From Molanna angustata (taxonomy: Eukaryota > Arthropoda > Insecta > Trichoptera > Molannidae): a stretch of DNA of 64,000 bases. The DNA is taken from contig OY754986.1 of the NCBI GenBank assembly GCA_963576475.1, forward strand, positions 12,468,493 to 12,532,492. The letters are read 5' to 3'. The notes beneath the pieces are model-generated. The model saw only the letters and a list, made by a program, of their open reading frames with translations. It ran no database searches and was not told the origin of the DNA. Both the position numbers and the translations under genes were made by a program. This document shows positions 32,673 to 44,600 of this stretch, one piece after another. Numbering within the stretch: position 1 is the first letter of the stretch; each line of letters starts with the position of its first letter.

Positions 32673-33269
32673 CCCGAATGCAGAGTCCGACCTAAATTCT
32701 AAATACTAACCATGTTTTCATTGCACATTCGCCTCACTAAAGTTAGGAGATAAATTTAGTTATGACTAAACATCACTATAAACCCATAGAAAGCTATCTT
32801 ATCTATCTTTTTTCTTCATACACAATAATGTGAAATCGACCATCGACCTTATGTTTGGCCATAGATTTTCATATAATATACTAGATGTCGCAATTAGCAA
32901 ATTTTGTATGAAGCGAAGTGAGGATTTTTTTCCACGGGACTTTTGACAACAAGGTGAGCAGACCACATCGTTTTTCTATAGAGAACAATGACATATGAAT
33001 TGTTTTCGGATTATTTTTTGAAAAACATACTTAAAACACTATGGAAAACTGCATAATATGTTGTCATCTAAGACGTCAAACGTGCGATATGCCATGACTC
33101 ACTCATTGCATGGAGTACTCCATCTAGTATATTATATGGAAATCTTATGGAGTTTGGTGTAGTATTTAGTAAGTGTTATCTCTTCAACACTAATTGCTAA
33201 CATAAGAATAGTAAATAATCCAGTGAGGTTAGGAATTAATATTTAGTTGCTTAGGACTGTGCATTCGGG
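32673..33269. mobile_element. TIR element A (CCCGAATGCA termini)
   Basis: Starts CCCGAATGCAGAGTCC and ends ...GGACTGTGCATTCGGG, imperfect inverse termini. It is inserted in the old repeat seen intact at 18.2 kb and itself holds the MITE at 32870. A relative lies at 37193-37839. Confidence 0.7.
32870..33138. mobile_element. 269-bp MITE with 18-bp perfect TIRs
   Basis: CATATAATATACTAGATG and its exact inverse bound the element. This is the uninterrupted relative of the MITE that the LTR retrotransposon split at 7994/15430. The two can be aligned along their whole length. Confidence 0.85.
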
Positions 33270-33342
33270 TCAGAGTTCTAGTGATTTGGGAATTATGTGA
33301 TAATTGTTTATGTATATTAAATGTCAAGATTAAATATAGTCG

Positions 33343-33430
33343 GCCTTCTTGGCTCAGTTGGTTAGGTATCTGACTGCTGATCCAAAGGTCCCGGGTTTGA
33401 TTTCCAGTGGAGACACAATTTTTAATTGTG
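33343..33430 (+). repeat. tRNA-derived SINE head
   Basis: TGGCTCAGTTGG (A-box-like) and GGGTTTGATTTCC (B-box-like) in the spacing of a tRNA, followed by 'gtggagacacaattttt'. Related pieces occur at 47.9 kb (head only) and 61.0 kb (minus strand). The SINE tail runs straight into the minisatellite. Confidence 0.75.
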
Positions 33431-34390
33431 TTTTTTACTTTTTAGCCTACTATAGCATCTTAATTCTGGGGAAAAGTTTTTCAAAATTTACTTTTTAGCC
33501 TACTATAGCATCTTAATTCTCGGAAAGTTTTTCAAAATTTACTTTTTAGCCTACTATAGCATCTTAATTATGGGGAAGTTTTTCAAAATTTACTTTTTAG
33601 CCTACTATAGCATCTTAATTCTCGGGAAGTTTTTCAAAATTTACTTTTTAGCCTACTTAATTCTCGGGAACAGTTTTTCAAAATTTACTTTTTAGCCTAC
33701 TATAGCATCTTAATTATGGGGAAAAGTTTTTCAAAATTTACTTTTTAGCCTACTATAGCATCTTAATTCTCGGAAAGTTTTTCAAAATTTACTTTTTAGC
33801 CTACTATAGCATCTTAATTATGGGGAAAAGTTTTTCAAAATTTACTTTTTAGCCTACTATAGCATCTTAATTCTCGGGAAGTTTTTCAAAATTTACTTTT
33901 TAGCCTACTATAGAATCTTAATTCTCGGGAACAGTTTTTCAAAATTTACTTTTTAGCCTACTATAGCATCTTAATTATGGGGAAAAGTTTTTCAAAATTT
34001 ACTTTTTAGCCTACTATAGCATCTTAATTCTCGGAAAGTTTTTCAAAATTTACTTTTTAGCCTACTATAGCATCTTAATTATGGGGAAAAGTTTTTCAAA
34101 ATTTACTTTTTAGCCTACTATAGCATCTTAATTCTCGGGAAGTTTTTCAAAATTTACTTTTTAGCCTACTATAGAATCTTAATTCTCGGGAACAGTTTTT
34201 CAAAATTTACTTTTTAGCCTACTATAGCATCTTAATTATGGGGAAAAGTTTTTCAAAATTTACTTTTTAGCCTACTATAGCATCTTAATTCTCGGGAAGT
34301 TTTTCAAAATTTACTTTTTAGCCTACTATAGCATCTTATTTCTCGGGAACAGTTTTACAAAATTTACTTTTTAGCCTAGTATAGCATCTT
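33431..34390. repeat. ~52-bp minisatellite with a five-unit higher-order pattern
   Basis: About 19 units of 'actttttagcctactatagc' + 'atcttaatt' + variable core + 'tttttcaaaattt'. The cores follow the cycle ATGGGGAAAAG, CTCGGAAAG, ATGGGGAAAAG, CTCGGGAAG, CTCGGGAACAG. Equivalent units lie about 262 bp apart (33687, 33948, 34210). Confidence 0.92.
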
Positions 34391-34969
34391 AATGCATAAA
34401 TTAATATATTGATGCACTTAAATTAAAATTTAATTTCAATATACAATCTTAATTTTTGCTTAGTGACCGCCCATTGACTCTTTTAAGTGGCTATCTACAA
34501 TAAATTAAACAATCATCAACACATTTAACAAAACTATTTGATCATAATACTATTTAGGTTTGTTTGTTTTATGTTTCATTAGCATTATATCTGTAGCTTT
34601 ATATTAAGTCAACTGTCATAAAAAAACAACTGTGGGTTTCAACTATGCTACACATGTTCCAAACTCGAGGATCTGAGCTCCAAATGGGTGCTTAGTCAAA
34701 GTTTGATTTGATGTATCTACGTGAAAGTACCCGTAACTTAAAACGTTCTTAAATTCTGAAATTGTATACATCCCCTGTTATTTTATTGATTCCTATACAA
34801 TGGGGAGCTGACATGTAGAAGATTGATTTTAATATGTTTATGGAAAACCGTTTGTGTGTAGCGCAAAAATATTTATTAATATATCTTCTGTAGAATATCA
34901 GTCAAATAGGTTCACATTTTCATCTTTTTCACCACACAATACAAACCAAAAGTTTATCTAAACTTCTTC
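34391..34969. other. Intergenic, nothing recognised
   Basis: AT-rich, no supported feature. Confidence 0.5.
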
Positions 34970-35277
34970 ATCCTTCGTATAGATCCATAGGAACTGTTCC
35001 TGCCGCTAAGTCGTCTCCTGTGATGTGGATTGTCAGCTGTCGTGCCTTCTTTTCAGAGCTCGTCCTGGTGGTCTTGTCTGAAAGTATGTAGTTTTGCATT
35101 CTGTTAACATATTCACTATAGTATCGTCTTCTTCATCGGACGATGACTTCTTTACTACACATTTGTCTTATTCCCGTGTTTCTACCTCCAGCTCTGTGTG
35201 TTTCCGGTTACGCATCGTAGGGTTTTCATCTCCGCAATTCTCAGTAGAGATTTGGCTTTCACAGTGTCCACTCTGGG
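34970..35277 (-). mobile_element. Probable decayed LINE fragment
   Basis: A minus-strand stretch reads RIAEMKTLRCVTGNTQS, resembling the AEM-x-LR segment of LINE reverse-transcriptase C-terminal regions. Stops and frameshifts follow, then an open piece ending AGTVPMDLYEG-stop. No more precise class can be given. Confidence 0.35.
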
Positions 35278-35455
35278 AGGGCAAGTCCGGTCAAACGCTG
35301 GAATTAAAACTCTTATGATAACTCATAGCGTGGATATAATTATCTTATGGAGTTCTATTATATCTTAAAATGTCATAGAACACCATAAGATAATTATATC
35401 CATGATATGGGTTATCACGAGGGTTTCGGTTCCTCCGTTTGACCAGACTTGCCCC
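35278..35455. repeat. Foldback element, ~85-bp imperfect arms
   Basis: The left arm (ggGCAAGTCCGGTCAAACG ... ggatataattatcttatgg) and right arm inverse (GCAAGTCTGGTCAAACGG ... ccatgatatggg) pair along almost the whole length. A partial copy lies at 6585. Confidence 0.8.
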
Positions 35456-35492
35456 CCTGGTCTCTATTTCAGGTGGAAATAGAGACCAGGGG
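35455..35492. repeat. Perfect hairpin next to the foldback
   Basis: CCCCTGGTCTCTATTTC and its inverse with a 5-nt loop. Confidence 0.8.
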
Positions 35493-35499
35493 AGAATAG

Positions 35500-37192
35500 A
35501 GACCAAAAATAATATTTTTTTTCTATTTATGGTGTCTTAGACATGTTTTATAAATAAACTAATAAACTAGTATGAAGGAATTAAAAAAAAGGTTTTATTC
35601 AAAAAAAAAAATAAAGCAATAATATAATTTTTATGTTTTGTATTTTCAAAATATGGATAAAAATATTTTAATAGAATGTTAAAAATTTACCATAACATAT
35701 AAAAATTAGAGTTATACGCTGTTCACAATATACAACGGAGCTTTGTATATCACTCCTTGATCAAGAATTAACAACTTTACAATATTTTATTATAAATCTT
35801 ACGTAGTTTGAGTAACAAGATAGGAAATTTTTAAATCTATTTTATTATATAAAATTATTATTGTCGGACGGAAGACACGTTACTTTTTGGACGGTCTATT
35901 TTGATATCACTTAACACATAGATCATTTTTTATCTAATTTTATAAATTTACATTATTTTATCAAAGATACATTTTATTTATTTTCAAATCGATAAAGAAC
36001 CAAACTTATCGACAAATCTTTCTAATTAAGCTTCAGTTTCGTAGATTTTCTGATCTAAAGACAGCTTTATTTAGCGGGTAGTTATTTTTGTATTAGTAGA
36101 ATATTTTGATATAAAATGTACTATACTTTTGTGTGAGAAGCTTTATTATCTCATAGAATTCTAAAAACAACATTGTTTTATAAATATAGTTTTTTAAATA
36201 CTAACATGAATATAAGGAAAATAATTAAAATAGAGCTATGAAAACCTGGCATCACACAAAAAATAAGTGTAACATTAAAAAAAAAACAGAATGTATTCCA
36301 CATAAAGGAAAGCATGTAGACTTTATATTTTGTTCACCAAGCATACTTTTCATTGGAATTTGTATCTGTTGTTATTCGAGGGGTCTTTGTTTTCGAAAAT
36401 AATTACACATATCAATGCCATCTATTGAGAAATAGTGTCAACTATTTAGCTACAATATTGGCATGATACTAATATTTGTATTCTGGGACAGATTTGTTTC
36501 AATGAAAGAAGGTTATGTATAAAAGATTTGTCATAGGAGACAGAAAAAGGACAACCTTTTAGCATAAGGGACTGAGAAAGGACAACCTTTTATCATAAGG
36601 TCTTAAAAAGGACAACACAACGTTGGGACTGTTGTGGCTATGACTTTGAATGAATTTCTTTGTATAAAAAATTGTACAAGATCAATAAAAAAGCAGGTTT
36701 GCCCAATGATTTTTTGACATATTTTTCTGGTATACGAAAATTTATTTAATTAAAAATGGGTTCATTTATTAAAATGTACTTTTCTCACTTTACAACATTA
36801 CGTAATTGTAGTTATGATTAGCTCACAAGTATAATTACATATAAAATATCAACAAGTTTAATACAATATTTACTTAATGTCTTTTTGTATATTAATAAAA
36901 AATTAACAATACCTTAACGAATATATATAGTTTGTAAAAATAATTCAAATACATTATATTAAAACATATTTTTATACATCAATCACATGATATGCTGATA
37001 GTTACATATTATATATAATACATTTTACATTTTAAATTGACTTAGTGTTATCTGTAGGTATATAGAGGCAAACAGTACTACTTAATTTGAAATATTGATC
37101 TTATAACGGTAAAAATAAAGGTAGGTATTTTCATAGAAACTATTTATCTTCCCATTTAATATTTTTTTTTGTAATTAAATTATACTCATAGG
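35500..37192. other. AT-rich intergenic
   Basis: No gene or clear element. A degenerate 31-bp repeat containing 'aaaaggacaacctttta' occurs about three times at 36530-36625. Confidence 0.5.
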
Positions 37193-37839
37193 TCCGAATG
37201 CAGAGTCCGAACTAAATACTAACCATGTTTTCATTGCACAGTCGCTCACTAAAGTTAGGAGATCATGTGGCTTCCTAACTTAATGATTCTACGAAGTTTT
37301 TGTATGAGAATTGCATTGCAGAGACATATCTAAATACTTAGCGCATGCGCATCGGCGTAAACTGCCATTTGCGAACTGTCAAAAAGTAAGGTTGATCGCA
37401 AGGAACCTCACGAGTGGTTCAATACTAAAATACGAGATGTTTTCGATGAATAATAATTTTAGCGAATTTGTCAAATATGTATTTGGTAATTTTGTCAAAT
37501 CAAATACCAACCAGAGTATTCAGCGATCCGTACGAGATGCCGAAAATTCGGTGGAATTTCAAAAAAATCGTGACATAGAGCTGGCAGTGTGAGCTTGGTT
37601 ATATCTCTTTGTGTTGTTATGACAAAAAACATTTTAAACATCAGTATAATCTCATAGAAAACTATCTATCTTTTTTATTCGTATATAATAATGTGAAATT
37701 CTATGCCATCGACCTCAAGTTTGGCGTAGAATTCAGATAGTAATGTCTTTGCAACGCAATTGCTAACCTAATAATACCTACTAAATACTCCATTGAGGTT
37801 AGGAGTTAGTATTTAGTTACATAGGACTATGCATTCGGG
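37193..37839. mobile_element. TIR element B, relative of the 32.7-kb element
   Basis: Shares both termini with element A (TCCGAATGCAGAGTCC ... GGACTATGCATTCGGG) and inner stretches such as 'actaaccatgttttcattgcaca' and 'gttaggagttagtatttagtta'. It lacks the 269-bp MITE and carries other internal sequence (about 37270-37600) with an incidental 93-codon frame. Confidence 0.7.
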
Positions 37840-38825
37840 TCATACACTGCCTAATACATTTTTCCTGGGTTTAAGCCTTTTTTGTTGTAATATTACAGTA
37901 TTTTGAATTAATGGACATTAAACAAATTTATGATTTTTTTTTATGATAAGACATGCTTTCAAACAACATAAGTACACGCATTTAAGAGAAAAAAAAAAAG
38001 TTTTAGTTATTTCAGTAATAATATGATGTATGAACAAAAGCAATTTTTAAGAATCTCAGTCCATGTACTGAAAGCCTCGCATAAAATGAAAAATATACAA
38101 TAATTTACCATCGAAAATATGAAAAAAATAACCATAATTAGTTTTCATTCATATCATTAGTTTTATTGTTGACAATATCACTGTATTTCGGTAACTTTAC
38201 AAGAAACAATTGTGCAAAAATAGATATTCTGATAACATATACTTAGTATGTATTAATTATACATTCATAATGTATTGGGAAAATGTTATTTTGTAACATT
38301 TCAAAATGATTTTTATTTTTCTATAGTCAATGCTTACAAAAAATACAACATATTTTTTTTTTGAAAGAGATATTTTTTTAACAACCATAAATATTCTAAG
38401 TGCCTTAAAATCGAACATATTATTTACATTTTATCAACAATGTTATATAATTATTATCCTACCCTGACGAATATTTTAATTGTTCACATATAATATGGAT
38501 AGTACAAATTAAGAGGGTTCAACACCACAAAACAAATATTAAATCATTGTTAATTAGTAAATTTAATCATTCATGAAGATGGTTCACAGTTTTCATAACA
38601 GTGGTTTTCTTTTTTACAATAAATAATTATTTATTTTACTAGTGAACAAATCATTTATAGAAAATCTGTAAATCGTTACTTAATATTTAAAATTTAAAAC
38701 AATTTTGGGCCTATCCCCAAAACCAGCCAAAAATGAGGACATGATTTTATGAATTGCCGAAAATCCAAAAATATTATATAACTCGCTTGAATTTGTTTAG
38801 TGTAGGTTAGGTTAGGTATTTTTTT
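37840..38825. other. AT-rich intergenic
   Basis: No supported feature. Confidence 0.5.
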
Positions 38826-38965
38826 TAAAATAAAGAATGAATATGACCTTGTAACAAGTACATATAAGTCTCTGTACATTCCCTAACTTTAGCATAAATG
38901 CTTGTGGTATAGGTGAACGAAATCGGTCGTGGCAAGATTGGAACTCGCGACCACTGGATTAATTA
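38826..38965 (-). repeat. tRNA-derived SINE, copy 2 (truncated head)
   Basis: The tail and B-box side of the 5.9-kb family ('aatgcttgtggtataggtg', 'cgaaatcggtcgtggcaag', then 'actcgcgaccactggatt'). The A-box end is missing. Confidence 0.75.
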
Positions 38966-41410
38966 TTAAAGATTTCATCTGAAATAAATAAAAGATTAAA
39001 AAAAAAACTGCAAAATGTAAATTTTAAAATATTGGGACCATATACGTGAAACGACCATCTTTTATGGTGATTCAATTTACTGAACAACTAATTATAAAAC
39101 ATATGTTTTACTATTTAAATTACTACATTAGTAGGTATTACAAATTTATCTTAAAAATATATAAAATTACTTCTATACTATTGGCACAAATATATTTTGT
39201 GACTAGCGAATAAAAATATTAAAAGATATTCAAAAATGTATTTGATAAAAAACTCAAATGAAATATGCCTAGATTTAAAAACATACTTCATACATAATAA
39301 TCTTTCAAAACTTCATTTAATGAAACAAAAAACATACAAATTATATGATTGAAAAAGATATTTAATATTTACATAAGTGAAATTTTAAATTTCATAGAGA
39401 ATAAATAATGTTACTTAAAATATTTAAAAACAGCACATAAATACTTGTAAAAATATTTAAAAAAAAAAGTTTTATTTTTCTATTTGTGATTGCCAATTTT
39501 ATCAAAATAATCTAAATTTGACTTTGGAATCAGTTTTTTTCTTGTGAAAAATAATATAAGAAATTTACAATTAAGTAGGTATGTAAATTTGCAAATAAAA
39601 TATTTTCAGTTCATTTAATGATAATTGTTATTGATTCACTTTGTATTTTTAAGATTATTAAATTGATCACCACATCTTAAAATTTTTAACATATTATTAT
39701 TAATATAGGAATGTTTTAGTAATTTGCACAAATCGGCCTTGACACATATAAATAAATGTACCTTAATTTGTATTAAAAATAAATATTTATGTCATAGTAT
39801 ACTGTTGATCCACAAACAAATACTAATTTCAGTATCTTTAGTTACATAAAATGTAAGAATTCTACGATCGAACAGTCAAATTTATTGCAAAATGATAATT
39901 TCATTCAAATGATCAGTGTGTCTCCTCAGTTACGAATCAAATCTAGGACACCAGCACATAATTTAAACGATTTATCACTACAACACTGCAGTCAACGATT
40001 TTAAGGTTATAATTTAAAACAAAAAACAAAATAGCAAACTCTGCAAATGCAAGCTGTTTAAAATGAAAATTCTTTACTGTTTATAAATTAGTATCTCTTT
40101 ATGGATTCAAACTGTATTGAAATGAACTTCTGTCTTCAGAAAAAATATTTGATTTAATTAAGTTTAAGTTAAGACTTGCATAAATATATATAACAACACC
40201 TACATTATACAGTTGTTCGTTTAAATTTTGCCGAGGAGTAATTGAAAGAATCCTGCCAGTTCCAAATTTAAACAGATTTGATTTCATATTGAATATATTC
40301 CTTTATGAAATAATACAATAAAACAATACCATTGCAATATATTATGGTTTTATCATACAATAATATATTTTGGAGGGGTTGATACATATTCAAAAATATA
40401 CGAGTAAGAGAATAATATAATGTTATCTGTACATGACTATATACAACTATACAATAAACATATTATAATGATGATTTGACGTTTGTTTATTACAAAATAT
40501 TTCTCACAATGAATGTGGATTCATATGTTGATGTTTTCTAGTGATTGTTGAAATCGCCAACTGAATTGTGTTACATCAAGTAGTAGGATTGATTGTGTAA
40601 CTATTTGATTGATTGACGGGCTGCCGTTCCATATTAATCGGGATTGTGATCATTGATTTTGATCACGGATCGCGATCCAGATTCACTGTGTACGGGCTGC
40701 CTATAGTAACTGTCAATTTCCACTACAGAAAGATTAGGAAAATGTATTTATTGAATTTAAATTAAAAATAATATCGCGATAAATTGTGTCTTATAATAAT
40801 CAGTTCAGTAATCAGGCGTCCATTGTATTTTAAATTCATTTTTCTCAAAATATAATTTGTTTACTGTTTGCGTTCACAATTCTTTCACTGAAACTAATAT
40901 CATTTTGTATTTTTCATACACAATCATTGTTTCAATCAATAATATTCAGCATGTTTTAATAAGTATATGAATCATTCGTGTCAATAGAATACAAAAAATT
41001 ATAACATTGTGTTAACAACAAATTAATAATAATAATTATTATCAATTATATTACATGTCAACAATGAGGCTATGGTATACATTTGGTGTTATTAATAAAC
41101 AAACATTATTAAATATTATTTTGTATAAAAAAATTAGGGAGATAGACAAATAACCCTATTTTTTAAATCGATCCGATATTATTGATATAAAATATGGAAT
41201 GTTTTTGGAATTGTGTCATTGTGATTCCATTTTAATTCAAAAAGAATAATATTATTTTGTCCGTGGAATTGTGTTCCATTGTATGAAAAATAATATTTTT
41301 TTTGCTATGTGATATGAATGATTTAGATCCATAGATGAAATTCAAGGACACTATTCTGAAATAGAAAACTTTGTTCTTTGAAATAAGATACACACACAAA
41401 CACTGTATTA
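38966..41410. other. AT-rich intergenic, 3' flank of the protease-homologue gene
   Basis: No gene. A small inverted repeat around GTGATCA...TGATCAC lies at about 40648-40668. Confidence 0.5.
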
Positions 41411-41416
41411 CTATAA

Positions 41417-41422
41417 TTTATT
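41417..41422 (-). terminator. Poly(A) signal AATAAA of the serine protease homologue
   Basis: Canonical hexamer on the minus strand 37 bp beyond the TGA stop. Confidence 0.7.
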
Positions 41423-41458
41423 TAGATTTGTTCCTGTTAAAATTTGGTATTGAACCAA

Positions 41459-41641
41459 TCACGCTTGTTGCGTTGAAGGTATAGTTCCTAGCAGCCAAGT
41501 GGCAACCGGATTGTAAGTTAGAGACGTGAATATGGGAGGATGGTGACTTCTTCCGCAGTTGCTGTGGTAGCTCAGCATACCGTGCAGTTCCCATTTACCG
41601 GCTGAGTCATTGAAACACATAAGTGGAGCTCCTTCATCATT
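41459..41641 (-). CDS. Protease-homologue last exon: degenerate Ser region
   Basis: Starts [10 protein letters not shown] where active enzymes have GDSGGPL, so the nucleophile position is Glu. It ends with the usual C-terminal strand ([20 protein letters not shown]) and a TGA stop. Confidence 0.88.
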   Translation of the reverse strand, partial: NDEGAPLMCFNDSAGKWELHGMLSYHSNCGRSHHPPIFTSLTYNPVATWLLGTIPSTQQA

Positions 41642-44600
41642 CTGAAACACAATATTATTGTTATCTTAAGACAATAAATTGTACAATAAAAGAAATTTTA
41701 TTTTCTACTACACATTTGATTTTCTTATGTTCTTCGTGATCGAGGATGGTGGCTTCTCTCAATCATTCAATGAATGTATTGGACAGATCGAAGGGCTTCA
41801 ATGTTTGTAGATACTGTAGCGGACTTAACTAGATCACCCTTTCAGATCGGTGAGAGATCTCTGGGTCTTCTTCCCTTCACACTTCTCAAGTTATCGGAGG
41901 TTCTTCAGGACTGTGTTCAAATAGAACACTCGACGTCGAGTGTCGGATATACCTGAAGTTGCAGTTTATGGCGTTTTTCACACGGCGTTTCAATCTAAAT
42001 CCAGCATCAGGCATTTTAAATGTCAAATGTCATTTATCATACGTGTGTCTTTTTAGGTTATATTTTCATTGAAAGACCAATCAGAGTAAATAATGCTCTC
42101 ACACCTTTTATTGGAATCTTTTGACTGATATTTTTCTCAAATTAACCTTTTTTTGAATGCATATTATCATCAGATATAATGTCAACTGAAATAATAGACA
42201 CCACAGAAACAAATAGAAGTCATCTTACCACAGATAAAATAGAATTCAACAGATACTATAACTGTCTAGAGCGTTTTTCACACGACAATTATACAGAGCA
42301 TTTGAAGCGTACACTCTATGTTCAATATGAATGTAGTGTCTTTTCCGGTTATTATGAGCGTTACTAAGTGCACTCGGCGTTCATTGTGAACGCAGCCCAG
42401 ACAATATGTCCAAATTATTGAAAGATGTGTTATAAATAGATTGATGACAGACAATCCTTATCTGTTGTTCATTTAATATATTTGTTTTCATAATCCATTC
42501 TATTTTTTATCACACTGCATTAATTCTACTTTGTCTTCTGTCATATCCATGTCTCATCAAGTTGAAACAGCCGTTCCATTGTGTACAGCAAACTTTTCTT
42601 GCCATGATTATAGTTTTACATATTTAAAAAAAACAATGTTTTGTACTTACATAACATGGTGATTTGTCTGTGTCTTCATACCCTGCACATATATGTTGTT
42701 CTTGAATAAGTCCATTGTAATGTTTAGTTGAATTACACTCTTCTCTATCTATTGTTGGGACAGGAAGGTAATGTAGGTACTGTTCCACACTCGACACTAT
42801 AAAGTAAAACAAAAATCAATTGATTTAAATAATCTGGTACAGCTAATTGTCAATCTAACAATGATTCAAATAAGCAAAATGTAATTTATTCCAGAATGAG
42901 TTAAATTCAATCATTTTTCTATATCTTTCATAGGGATAATGATGTGATTTTGCGTGTGCATAAAAAGTAAGCTATGTTTTTGAACTTTTATTTTTTATAT
43001 ACATTTTTAAAGAATGTGAGATAAAGAAAGATGTCATTAAGAGGGGGACTGCTGCTAACATACCTATTTTTTCAATTTGATATACCATCATTATTACTAA
43101 ACGAATCATTTTGAAAAAAATAACCTAGTTAGTTTGGATATTAATAAAGAGAAATATACCTTAACTTTTTGATTATGTTCTGTATATATTCTTATAGGAA
43201 AATAATGAGCATACCCCGATTTTAGACATTTCTCTTAAATTTCTAAAAAAATATAAGGTATACAGTAATATTTTTTTTTATAAATTAAAGAAGAACAAAA
43301 TACCTGGAAAAATATGATATGACGTTGCATTAACGCATCAGGTTAAGTAAATAAACCAAAACAAATTTTATTACGCAATGGCGCTGAATGGAAAATAAAT
43401 GTTTTTTAGGTTTATTTACTAAACCTGAAGCATTAATGCAACGTCACATGATATTTTTCTAGATATTTTTGTCTTCTTTAATTTAAAAAAAAATATATTA
43501 CTCTACGCCTTTTAGTTTATTAAAAATATATGATAAACGTTGAAAATCGGGGTATGCCATTATTTTTTTACAAGAATTTATACAGAACATTATCATATTT
43601 TTGTTTATTAATATCCAAACTATCTAAATTATTTTTTTCAAAACGATTTGATAAGAAATAATGATGGTATATCAAATTGAAAAATAGGTACATTGGCAGC
43701 AGTTCCCCCCTTAATAGAATGAAAGTGAACACATTGAGATGGTTTGGCCACACGGGGAGAATGAATGAGGAACGCCTGACGAAAAAAATATACATTGCGG
43801 ACAGGAATGGAATGGGAGGTCGGGGCCACCCAAGGAAGGGATGGCACGTCCATGTGAACGTTATTTTGAAAGGTCAGAAGCATGAACATCAGATGAACGT
43901 GTATAAGACGACGAATGAATGACGACGAGACGATGAATGTGTTTCAAGATATAAATAAGTGGCGTTCGGTTCTCTTTGCCTACCCCGCGAGGGACATGGC
44001 GTGATGGTCACATGAAAACTGTTGGCTTTTTTACAATTTTTATCTTCCATAGAACTGCAATAATTCGGTTTAGAAGTAATGTTGCTGTATTTACCGTTAG
44101 TTTGATGCACTCCCCATCCGGCTGTAACACATAGCTGCCTCGGTTGTACATCTTCAGATGCGAGGCACACTGCGTCCACAGTTCCGTTGAAGCTCAACGG
44201 TTTTGTCAATTTCACCGCTAAGAGATCTCCGTTGTACATCACTTGGTTATATTTTGCCTGAAAGGATGATAGAATTGTTTTATTTTGCTTCAAATACTCG
44301 AAGCTCAAAAATAATAATTTAATTTTTCAATCCATTAATTATTATGAAAAGAAAACTGTCAAAAATACATGCCTCTCTTTAGGTTATATTTTAATCGAAA
44401 GACAATAATTGGGCAGTGGAGTAAATAATGATCTCTGACCTTTTATTGGAAATCCTTGAATGATATTTTTATAAATTAACCTCTTTGTGAATGCATCATA
44501 AATAATGTCAACTGACATATTAGATAATACAGAAACAAATAGAAATCATCATTCCACAGATAAAATACAAGTCAACAGATACTGTAACTGTCAGAGCTAT

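Noticed and set aside
37311..37592. 93-codon frame inside TIR element B
   Set aside because: No motif and absent from the related element; treated as incidental.
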